Source: Kalmusia sp. IMI 367209 (taxonomy: Eukaryota > Ascomycota > Dothideomycetes > Pleosporales > Didymosphaeriaceae). From it: 64,000 nucleotides of DNA. The notes under the pieces were generated by a model. It did no database searches and had not been told where the DNA came from. It was given only the letters and a program-made list of their open reading frames with translations. Position 1 is the first letter of the stretch. Each line of letters starts with the position of its first letter. Both the position numbers and the translations under genes were made by a program. The stretch spans positions 434,001 through 498,000 of the forward strand of contig JAPEUQ010000021.1 of assembly GCA_027946365.1 (NCBI GenBank), in the 5' to 3' direction. Shown piece by piece: positions 55,666-64,000 of this stretch.

Positions 55666-56381
55666 TCATCTCAACTGCGCGATCCATTCCATCAACGTCG
55701 CCGGCTCGACCCTCTTCCTGTAGTCCCCCTCAATGTACCGGTTCCTCACAATGCCGTCCCTGTCTAACAAGAAGGTAGCCGGTACAGGCACTTCAAAGGA
55801 ATCATCGCCGTTCTGTTTCTGCAGGTCCTGGAGGTAGAATGCGATTAGCACCACTTTGCCATCTTCTGCGGAGGCTCCTGTTGACTTACCAGACCAAATT
55901 GCTGGAACAATGGCTTTAAACTCTCCGGTTGCTTCCAAACAACGCCAAGTTCACGAGCGAGCTTATTACCTTCATCCGAAAGCACTGGGTATTTCAGATC
56001 GTTCTTCTCCTGCGTGGACAATGAAGAGTCGGGGACTTCGGGTGAGATGGCCACCAGCTCAACTCCCCGTGCATGCATCTCGTCGAGCCGCTCCCCAAGG
56101 CTGTGGAGAGCAACGTTGCAGTAGGGGCACCAGTTGCCTCGGTAGAAGGTGACGAGGAGAGGACCTTTGGCCAGCAGCTCGCTGCTCGAAACCGAGACAC
56201 CGGTTGCGCTGGGCAAAGCGAAGGCCGGGAACTTTGAACCGACTGGGATTGCATTGACTGGATCTGCGAACTTCATCTCCGCATCAGTGATTGTGCGGTC
56301 AATTGTCTCAGAGACCGTGGCTGGGACGCTAGCGGTGAAGTTGGTGTAAACCGCCTCCAGCTTGGATGCAAGGGTTGTCAT
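55666..56381 (-). CDS. Peroxiredoxin-like (AhpC/TSA, thioredoxin-fold) protein
   Basis: 217 residues, two exons: 55890-56381 and 55666-55827 (62-nt intron, GTAAGT donor, CTCCAG acceptor). The thioredoxin-fold region has VGSKFPAFALPSATGVSVSS, the active-site loop LLVTFYRGNWCPYCNVALHS with a CPYC pair, and VELVAISPEVPDSSLSTQEK. The second exon gives VPVPATFLLDRDGIVRNRYI, the typical cis-Pro and following strands. The F-Y-R-G-x-W-C-P-Y-C loop is characteristic of the AhpC/TSA family of peroxiredoxin-like proteins that reduce peroxides; the exact substrate and reductant are unknown. There is no signal peptide, so cytosolic. Without splicing, exon 1 would run into a stop after ~15 odd residues. 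Confidence 0.9.
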
Positions 56382-58027
56382 TTTGAAAAGGTTATGTGCT
56401 CAAAGAGATGCGGATTCCAAGGTAGGCTGACGGATTTGTTGCTTCGATTTCTCAATGGATATTGATAGTCTTCAACATTGACCTTATATGCATTCAGCAA
56501 TGGTATAGAGGTGATTGCTAGCGTTAGCATTGGTCGGGAGTACATTTTGCGCGTGCCGCGTGCGGAGTGAAGATTTGGCCGAAAGAAACAGATCACTATA
56601 CAACAAGGTGTAATGCTACCCATACCATCTCGGCTGAGTAATCCCTTTACGGGCGTGGGCCCTTGACCGAATTGCCGAGCACCCTCCACTTCAGCAACAA
56701 TTTCCAATCAATTGGTCCCAATCCGGACATAACCCCTATAGTCTACTTTGAAAATTATACAATTATAAACGCGGCAGCCAAGGCGGTCAGGTAAACTATG
56801 AAACAATACGAGCGACGACATGGCAATTTTCGTGTAAACGACCGGAACGGAAAACTCACTAAAATCCGCTTCCGCAAGCCTGCGGTAATCTTTCATCAGA
56901 TGGTCCACCTATTACCTGGAACAGCTGGAGAAAAGACCGAAGGGCGCGAGCGGTACAAGTGGGACCGGTATCAGGATCATAGATATCGAAAAGGGACACG
57001 GCCAACGAAGGTATGGATCGCATTTTCTGAATTGGGACTACATCTCGGAAAAGCAGCTGCTATAAGTGATCGGTTTTCTCAATATGACGAAGCTCTTCAA
57101 GATCACAAAGATAGCTTACCGAGAGTGCGGCGTTGCCATTCGATATACTACTCCTTTTATACTTCTGTTGTTGGAGTGTTACACGAAAACTTATGTGAGC
57201 ACTCGAGAACTCGGGATCTTGTTTGCATACCCTGTCGCAACTTGCGGTATGGGCACTCTTGATGAGATGAGATCGAGCAGAGTGCCTCCACAGGGCAACC
57301 TCGTACGTTTCGTTCAAAAGGACCTTGCTTTATTTCTCCCCAAGGAGGGGCATTCGACTGCGACGCTGGTAAGATGGACACACGATGGACCATACTCCGA
57401 TATAAGACGAGGTCAAGACACGCCCACGGAGCCAAGTCAGGACACGGGCACGAAACGAGTCCGGCGAGTAGACACACAAAAAGCGCCTTAATCCGGTAGC
57501 GAAAAGGTCCTGAATGCCGGATGCTACTCCAAAGAAGCGAGCTGAAGGCACATTTACACACAGGCAACTCACATTCTAGCCACCTGTCATGTGGGATCCC
57601 ACTCGAAGCCCACTTCCATACAAGGAGTTAACGTAAGTTCCCTCCCCAAGCCTACAGCAGTAAGACAAAAGCCTCGAGATGAATTGTGAGCTACTTACCT
57701 CACACTAGTTAGAACGTACGAGGACTGTCTCCAGACTCCTAACACATGGGAGATTCGCACTAGCTGTCTTCAGCGAAGAGTAACCCGAGTGTAGCGGTAT
57801 CGGCCACTACCTCCTCAACCCTAAGTAGGCTAAACCTTTCAGCCCTCTTGATGCGTAGGTGAATAGTGTGCAGAAATTCTTTGTCTTCTACCGTAGTTCT
57901 ACTGTAGAGATCTCGTGAAGAAACTGAGTGACTGACCAGGTTCTTCCTTTATCTAGTCTCACCTATATATCAAGCTTCAGGACTTTGCGAGGGTGAATGG
58001 CGCTGGTCACGAGCCAAGTGGTAGCCT
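56382..58027. other. Intergenic, promoters of two divergent genes
   Basis: About 1.65 kb between the peroxiredoxin-like gene (minus) and the Gemin2-like gene (plus). Several frames of 60-150 codons overlap in 56.8-57.6 kb on both strands, but their translations lack motifs and disagree with splice logic. No repeat or RNA gene was recognised. Confidence 0.4.
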
Positions 58028-60232
58028 ATGCGCACGGACCATATTGATCTGCAGGGACCCACTAAAACTATTAGCTCCAGCATTTTGACCTCATTCTCAA
58101 CCACCACAGCCGATACCTATCAAAGCAACGTCGGAGCATCTGGTGCCATGTCCCACGCGGGCGTGAACATGGCTATCACACAAGATGGTGAAGCCTACAA
58201 CAAGCTGCGTAGACCGGACGATTATCTAGCCTCATTAAAGGCGGACCCCCCTCCGAAAAGTGAGCTCCTGCTTGTGAAGCGAAAGTTTGAGGACGTGGAT
58301 GCTGCAGCTGTGGACAGCAATCAGCAGCCAGCAATCAAGAGATTCAGAGAAGAGCGTGCCCCCAAATCAAGTGCGAGCGACGGGAAAGGCTTAGCAGGCG
58401 ACACGCGTCGCATATTCAGGCCGATCAAAGAGAACGGGATGCAGACTATGTTTCCGGGCTTGGACGACGATGATTCCTCGGATGAGATGACACGCGATGC
58501 CCTCGCGTATCTCCGCAGCGTCAGGTAAGTGCGACACGCGATTGTACCTTCCAGCACCCAAGTTGACATGAAGCGCACAGCTTACCTATGTGATAGGTCT
58601 GAAGCTTCGAACATACCCACCCTTCTTGTTGCACCGCCTAACGTGCCCGAAAATGGCGAGCGCGACCGATTCATGTATAACAATGGGGTTGGAGACCATC
58701 GAGCTGTATACCACGATGGCACATGGGTCGCCGTGGACGACGATGGCGCAGGAGGCTACTACGACGATTGCGACGACTGGTCACAAACTTCGGTAGATCT
58801 TGATCCGCAAGTCGCATACTATCAATCGCTTCTCGCACGCTACGAAGCTCTCCGCCAGACCTTAGCCAAAGCTGATCCCAAAGAACTCGCTGCGTTAGTC
58901 GAAGCTAACCCGGAGAAATATACCGACGTGACGCCCCCATTCCATAAGCCTCACTGGCGATGGGAGTTTGACAACAAATACCCCACACCAGCATGTGTTG
59001 CTCAGATCGATGAGAGGAACCTCTACCGGGCGCTGGAATTTGTTGCTGAAGTGTTAGCTCGCAACGACACGATTTCGAAGCAAAAGAGTTGTTGGATATG
59101 GACCTTATTATCCATGGCTGGTGATGTGGGTACCTTGGACTACTATAAAGTAGGACGCATTAGGGAGCTAGGACATAAGGCAGGCCAGCTCAGCATCCGT
59201 CTGCGCAGCGGGAAAGGTCGAAATTTGTTCAAGGATGACAATGAAGAGGATGTGGAAAATTGGAATGTTGACGGGGAAGGCACTGATGGCCAATATGATG
59301 GCAGCGATGAACACCAGCTGTGCCACGGGGCTATAGTACAAGATGAGATGCTTGCGCAGGAGGAGAAAGAACCAGGTGCCGCAAAGGAAGTTGAGAATAT
59401 CAACCGTGGCGTTCAAGTTGTAGCTACACAAAACGGCGCACAATATGACGGATCCGTCGAACAAGCGGCTATTCCCCGGACGCCAGAGAAGGTCAACAAC
59501 AGTGACGTTACCGAGGACGTCACCTCCGGTTCTGAGGATGAGGGTGAAATTGAAGACGACGGGCCTCAAAGTGAAGATGGACCGGTCGACATGGAAGCAG
59601 CACGTGCCCGTCTGCTAGCACAGCTCGGCGATCGACTCGTCACGACATCCATTCCTGACCCTATCATACCGCCTCACCAATTGAAGCCAAACCAACAAAC
59701 TCACGGCGAGCCGCGCCAGGGCGGACGGCATCGGCATAACGGCAAGGTCTGCAAAGACCTATCTTGTCAAGTGAACAAACGACGCCAAGAGACCCATCGG
59801 AAGGCAGGGCTGCGCGCAGCACAGAGCAAAGCGACAAATGCGCGTAACCCTGCGAGTCCGAGGAAAACCTCAGAAGCTGGTCAGCCAGAAGCGAACGAGC
59901 AGTATCGAGAAGCACGAGGAGCAAAACTTGGCGCAGGTGAAGAAGTCCGTTGTGCGTACGATGAGCCTCCAGAAGGGTCAAAGTCACTACCTTCGGGAGG
60001 CATAAAAGCCGAAGGAGTAGTCTTATTAAATCAGGTACAACATGTTGAAGCGACAGGTGCGGTCAGCAAAGAGATCGATACAAAGCAAGACACAGACAAG
60101 GATTTGAATCCGGAAAGTGGATCTGCTCACACGATAGACCTGAACACCAGGGTGACGATCGATATGATTTTGACCGTGGTCGGTGAGTGCTATGGCCAAA
60201 AAGACCTCTTGCGATTCCGTGAGGTATGGTGA
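58028..60232 (+). CDS. Gemin2/SIP1-like snRNP assembly protein (probable)
   Basis: 710 residues, two exons: 58028-58524 and 58597-60232 (72-nt intron, GTAAGT donor, GATAG acceptor). The ordered parts resemble fungal SIP1/Gemin2 (yeast Brr1) proteins. They include MQTMFPGLDDDDSSDEMTRD, ALAYLRSVRSEASNIPTLLV, the helical block YQSLLARYEALRQTLAKADP, then RALEFVAEVLARNDTISKQK, WIWTLLSMAGDVGTLDYYKV and GRIRELGHKAGQLSIRLRSG. After a ~300-residue acidic, then basic disordered insert the C-terminal helix TRVTIDMILTVVGECYGQKD returns and the protein ends FREVW. Gemin2 joins Sm proteins during spliceosomal snRNP assembly; that role here is inferred from the spaced motifs. A start at 58147 (MSHAGVNMAI) is an alternative. 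Confidence 0.65.
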
Positions 60233-61406
60233 GCCCGCTATGAGGAAGATACCCAGACTGCCATGATAATGGTAACTCTTGCCCACAGTGCAGGATGAGC
60301 TCGTAGCAGTAAGGTAGAGACACACAGCGCGCATGCTCGCACATTGATAATATAGTGAATATCAACACTAGGCCCTTTCTGTCAAATGGTCCTACGAAAT
60401 GATCTGGGTGATTTTCGGACTGCGGAATCCGCGGTCTCTGCGCCTTGGTAGCCATTTTTGCTCGTTCCATTTCCCACCATCCACGCTCAGCCCCAGACAA
60501 GGCGATACACTCTTATCAAACTACCACTCAACAACTCTATACTCCTCGTACAATTAATCTACCCATTGGACTTCACAGTCGCGCCGAAGTCCTTCCGCGT
60601 AATCCAAGCCATCTGATTGGCCCGCTGACATTCCCATCGCACCTCATTAGACGGCCCACGAATCCACCACCCGTGGTCCGAGCAACTCACATACCACACA
60701 ATTGTCATCAGGGCGATGCGATTGCGTCAAGAGCCAACCTCCCTAGAACGGTAGTTTGAGTTGGGTGCGGGATGTGTGGATTGCAGGCGGGTCGGGGACA
60801 TAATCAGCTGGGTTTTCATTGGGTGCGTTGGAGCTTGGGAATTTGAGGCTCTGCGGGGGGTGATGTGCCGAGGGAACCATGGTTTGGCGATGGATGGGTG
60901 GTCGGTTGACGTGTAGTCTGAGGTTTTGGGGAAAGCGCACGTGGGAAATACAGAGGCGCGGCATGTCACCACGGAGAGCCGCTCGGAGGCGAAGATTGGA
61001 TCGCCGGCCCCGTGACAAAAGGTGGTAGCGAGGGCATTGAGTAGCCTGTGTTCGATCAGATGTAGCGAGAGAACTCCTGTAAGCCATGGGTGAGAGGCGG
61101 GCCGTATCCATTGTAGCCCTGACTAAGCCGCTTACGAGTCTACGTATCTTGTGCCGTTTTATCAGAGATTCTAAACTGCAGATCTCATGATAGTTAAAGG
61201 CGATGATACGACACAGTTTGCTAAAGCGGGCTTTGCGAGCATTCTTACGGCATAGTCCTTTCAGCGGTGGTGATGAGGATAGCAGATATTGGCATGCACA
61301 CTATTGAAATGGGAAGAAATAGCATATGAGACAATTCTCGGTTAAGGACTTATGGTGCTACGGGAGTGATATCTATGCGCCTTGTCGAGGTTCTCGACGC
61401 TGCTCA
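60233..61406. other. Intergenic between convergent genes
   Basis: About 1.17 kb between the stop codons of the Gemin2-like gene (plus) and the ADP-ribosylglycohydrolase gene (minus). Frames up to ~145 codons are present but lack motifs. No repeat was seen. Confidence 0.4.
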
Positions 61407-62420
61407 CTAGGCTGAGGAATTTGTATTGGACAGTATACTCTTAGCTAGCTCTTCAAACTCTAGTCTGAATTGAAGAGCAGTCAGCCATCGTTCAGGTATA
61501 GCCTCGATCCCATATCGAGCTCCTAAAAGGCCACCTGCAATTGCGCCGTTGGTGTCGGTGTCTCCTCCTATCCTCACTACGTCTACTAGAATATCTTCTA
61601 AAGAACGTGGATCCAGTAGCGCCGCGATAGCCACACTCAAGCTTTGAAGAACAAATCCGGAAGTACGGTCAGGCAGCTCGTCACCCGGTCCAACGCTCGC
61701 AATTCTCGATATTGACAATCCCATGCCACGTTCGATTGCGCTACCAACGGCGGGACAATCTAACTTTTGTGCCGCCTGGAGCCCAGCAGTCACTGCTGCT
61801 TGCACAGATGTACCATCAACGAGGGCAGCGACGATCTCATTATACGCGGCACAGGAAACGGTGCAGCGCGAATCAGTATGCGTGAAGGCACTAATCTCCA
61901 TAGACTCCTTGATTCGATCCTCCCGAGAGCTACAAAAGAGGCCAGTTGGAATACACCGCATTAGACTCCCGTTTCCAGCGCTCCCTTGGCCAGCTCCACA
62001 GTTGCGTGGATCGCGCGATGAGGCATAACTGGAGAGGCCGGTGTACGTTGCACCTCCAATATCGACGGGATCTTCGCCCTTGCTACGTTCGGGCCAGTCT
62101 CCTTGAAACCACTTCAGGGACCAATTTGCCGCACACCGTGTAATGTCGAAATCTTTTGCCGTACCATTGTGCTTCTTGTAGTTTTCCCGGTCGTGGTACG
62201 CGAGTAGAACAGCGCGCGTCAAGTCGGTATCGTCTGTCGCGTAACCGGCTGGCCATCCAAAGGGTCCGCCTCCCACGATGTCTCGTAAGCCATTTGGATA
62301 GCGACTCTTTATTTTACTGAAAGTCATGAATTCGAGTGTTGCGCCGAGCGAATCACCAGCGTGGACTCCCAGGAGAGCGCCCAACGTTCTAGAGAGTCGA
62401 AGCTCCATTGCGGTGGACAT
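61407..62420 (-). CDS. ADP-ribosylglycohydrolase (DraG/ARH) family enzyme
   Basis: A single exon of 337 residues. Both metal-binding signatures are present: the N-terminal GYATDDTDLTRAVLLAY (Thr-Asp-Asp-x-Asp) and the C-terminal VVRIGGDTDTNGAIAGGLLG (Gly-Gly-Asp-Thr-Asp-x-Asn/Gly), which hold the binuclear Mg site. The start has the family phosphate-loop-like GALLGVHAGDSLGATLEFM; the middle has GAGQGSAGNGSLMRCIP (G-N-G-S/A-x-M-R). Such enzymes remove ADP-ribose from arginine or other acceptors; the substrate here is unknown. No targeting signal. Length is normal. Codon use and composition match the neighbours. Confidence 0.92.
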   Translation of the reverse strand: MSTAMELRLSRTLGALLGVHAGDSLGATLEFMTFSKIKSRYPNGLRDIVGGGPFGWPAGYATDDTDLTRAVLLAYHDRENYKKHNGTAKDFDITRCAANWSLKWFQGDWPERSKGEDPVDIGGATYTGLSSYASSRDPRNCGAGQGSAGNGSLMRCIPTGLFCSSREDRIKESMEISAFTHTDSRCTVSCAAYNEIVAALVDGTSVQAAVTAGLQAAQKLDCPAVGSAIERGMGLSISRIASVGPGDELPDRTSGFVLQSLSVAIAALLDPRSLEDILVDVVRIGGDTDTNGAIAGGLLGARYGIEAIPERWLTALQFRLEFEELAKSILSNTNSSA

Positions 62421-63734
62421 GTTATGAAAGTGACAATGAAAAGAGTATGTATGTGCTGTGTCGGTGTTTCAAGGACGTACAAAGTGCGAGGGCATATGTC
62501 GTGTCTTGGAGGCCTGCCGTGCACAGCCACGCCCAGAAATGGGTGCCTAGCCTGGCGCCGCTAGTAGTATGTTGGCTAGTCTACCTGGCTGTTTGTCCAA
62601 AGCAATGTGCTGGAGAAAGTGAATTACGGTCCTAAGAAGCGATGTCGACGAAGGAGACAGGTCTATAGGTCGGAGAGGCTCACGTGAGACCGTATCAGCC
62701 TCCTCGGGGTATACGACAGTACGCTAATCTTCTCGGACTCCTCGCTTTCCCTAGTGCAAGATTTCCTTCTTTCATCAAATCGCCTCAGTCTTCTCCTGAG
62801 ATCTACGTAACATCATTGCTATCTATGCTATAGTTCCTTCAATGTCAAATGATTATGTGTGAAAGCAAAACCATCGCCGGTCCCGTATCCTGATACAGAT
62901 CTACCTCTCGCTTACATGCTGATTGGCGTCAGCCTCCGATATACGAGCTCAGCCTCCAGTCTATCATACCTCTTCCGCCAACCGTCCCCGCGTTCCAGCC
63001 CTACGTTGTATACGCTGGGTATTGCTGCTACAAGACTGAGCCGCGTACTGAAAGCTTGGTAAGCTTATTCCACTGCCTCATTCATCAATTCTATCGACGA
63101 TCATCTGATTCCGCGCGAGTAGAATGTCGGTCAAGTACCATGTGACTAGAAGAATTGATCAAAATGCAGGAACTAGGTTAGATAGTCGCTGGATGCGAAA
63201 TAGATTCGAGCTGCAATGTCTCGCCGGTCAATGTACCCGCATAGACTTGAGCTGCAGAGTCGGATGTCCAACCTCGTGTTCGCGGACTTTACTTAGGATA
63301 TGTTGTAAGTATTGATCTGCTACTTCTTGTTGGAGACATGAATCTGTCAATCCCAATCGCATTCTTCGTCTTCTATCTTACACACTTTAGTGCTCGACAT
63401 ACGATATACTTGTTACAGAACCAGATAAACTTCTCGAGTGGAGATCGATGTACCAGGTCCACCATCCAGGAATGACATGATGTCTCTATAGCTACTCAGA
63501 TCGGCCGAAACTACATACACTTACAAAGTCCGTCCTCCAAGCTATCGTCGATTGCCAGCGATGTCCAGCAAACACATTATAAGACGGAAAAGAAGTCTTG
63601 GAAGCAGTAAATGTATAAGTAGGACCGTTTTCACCCCTTTTAAATCATCACCACAACATCTTTTCTTTCACAGCAATTACAGCTGAACAATCGATACTAA
63701 CTCGAGTCTTCGCCGACCATTTCCATCATTCTTC
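62421..63734. other. Intergenic, divergent promoter region at right side
   Basis: About 1.3 kb between two genes reading away from each other. A TATA-like TTTTAAAT near 63638-63646 lies about 90-100 bp upstream of the last gene's ATG, followed by a C/A-rich leader. Other open frames here are unsupported. Confidence 0.45.
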
Positions 63735-64000
63735 ATGTATACTTCCACCATGATCTCCGCCTTCCTCACCACAGCCGCCATCGCTGCGCCCGTCGCAAAC
63801 GTTGTCATCAATGCTCGCAATCCTGCTGAAGCTCAGGTCCAAGCTGCCCAAGTCCGGCTTGACGCATTGGTTGTGAAAGGATGCAATGTACTCGGTATGT
63901 ACCAATCAAAGCATCAAACTGATTCTCTTATGACTTACTTCGCACAGGTTGCAGTAACGCCAATCTCAGCTACCTGTGCTGCCGCTCTTGCGGAAGGCGG
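63735..64000 (+). CDS. Small secreted cysteine-rich protein (3' end cut by window)
   Basis: Two exons visible: 63735-63894 and 63948 to the edge, joined over a 53-nt intron (GTATGT donor, CACAG acceptor). The alternative start at 63750 gives MISAFLTTAAIAAPVANVVI, a signal peptide; the start at 63735 adds five residues. The mature part seen so far is Ala/Val/Gln-rich, then cysteine-rich: VKGCNVLGCSNANLSYLCCR followed by SCGRR at the edge, that is Cys spaced C-x4-C-x8-CC-x2-C. It resembles small secreted, disulphide-bonded fungal proteins in general; no family is named and no activity is claimed. The remaining sequence is outside the window. Confidence 0.7.
   Translation, partial: MYTSTMISAFLTTAAIAAPVANVVINARNPAEAQVQAAQVRLDALVVKGCNVLGMYQSKHQTDSLMTYFAQVAVTPISATCAAALAEG

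Noticed and set aside
1..64000. tRNA genes, rRNA, transposon ends, CRISPR arrays
   Set aside because: No B-box-type GGTTCGA-N-TCC in a tRNA context, no inverted terminal repeats with a transposase, and no spaced direct-repeat array were found by eye; a tRNAscan or repeat search would be decisive.

Overview
The window looks like a piece of a filamentous ascomycete chromosome (Pezizomycotina, probably Dothideomycetes; the class is an inference). Genes are mono-cistronic on both strands. Their introns are mostly 45-60 nt with GTAAGT/GTATGT-type donors, CTAAC/CTGAC-like branch sites and CAG/TAG acceptors. Several families are typical of this group: HET domain, Zn(II)2Cys6 regulator, Ssz1, Kog1/raptor, a Tea1-type kelch protein, and GPI-anchored wall proteins. 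No bacterial features, CRISPR arrays, rRNA genes or intact transposons were seen, and no tRNA was recognised by eye. All exon joins below were derived by hand from splice signals plus reading-frame and family continuity.

Layout, left to right. An Ash1-type histone methyltransferase (minus strand, cut by the left edge), an Erf2 palmitoyltransferase (minus) and a small mitochondrial protein (plus) come first. They are followed by a GPI wall protein, a small hypothetical protein, and a 64-residue tandem-repeat protein that ends in a CaaX box (all minus). Next are a Zn2Cys6 regulator (minus), a mitochondrial HAD hydrolase (plus) and a secreted lactonase-like propeller (minus). A 3.5 kb stretch without clear genes precedes a large unknown protein (plus) and an F-box/LRR-like protein (plus). 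SSZ1 (minus) and RRP40 (plus) share a short divergent promoter. A broken aspartyl-tRNA synthetase relic (minus) sits next to KOG1 (minus; it carries a one-base frameshift). After that come a Tea1/TeaA-like kelch protein (plus) and a 1,760-residue ankyrin protein with a nucleotidyltransferase-like N-terminus (plus). A gene-poor tract with a decayed F-box/2EXR-like relic leads to a HET-domain gene (minus), a CDP-alcohol phosphotransferase with a 10-nt exon (minus), a NIPSNAP protein (minus), a peroxiredoxin-like protein (minus), a Gemin2-like protein (plus), an ADP-ribosylglycohydrolase (minus), and the start of a small secreted cysteine-rich protein (plus, cut by the right edge).

The most interesting item is the minus-strand gene at 8233-8427. 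It encodes five near-identical 12-residue units. Each has a basic residue followed by NATPGANC and a CTVM-type motif, and the last ends at a true C-terminal CaaX box (CIVQ). This is the layout of a multi-copy farnesylated mating-pheromone (a-factor-like) precursor, resembling in organisation the tandem precursors of rhodotorucine A in the basidiomycete Rhodosporidium/Rhodotorula toruloides. Three tandem 15-bp repeats upstream each contain ATTGTT, the core site of HMG-box proteins, and the same 14-mer occurs upstream of the neighbouring 75-residue small gene. The pheromone role is an inference; the repeat and CaaX structure is seen directly.

Most other genes are housekeeping functions with no shared pathway: chromatin, Ras palmitoylation, TORC1, ribosome-associated chaperone, exosome, polarity, phospholipid synthesis and redox. 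The only functional grouping suggested by position is the divergent SSZ1/RRP40 pair and the possible shared-motif pair around 7.2-8.7 kb.
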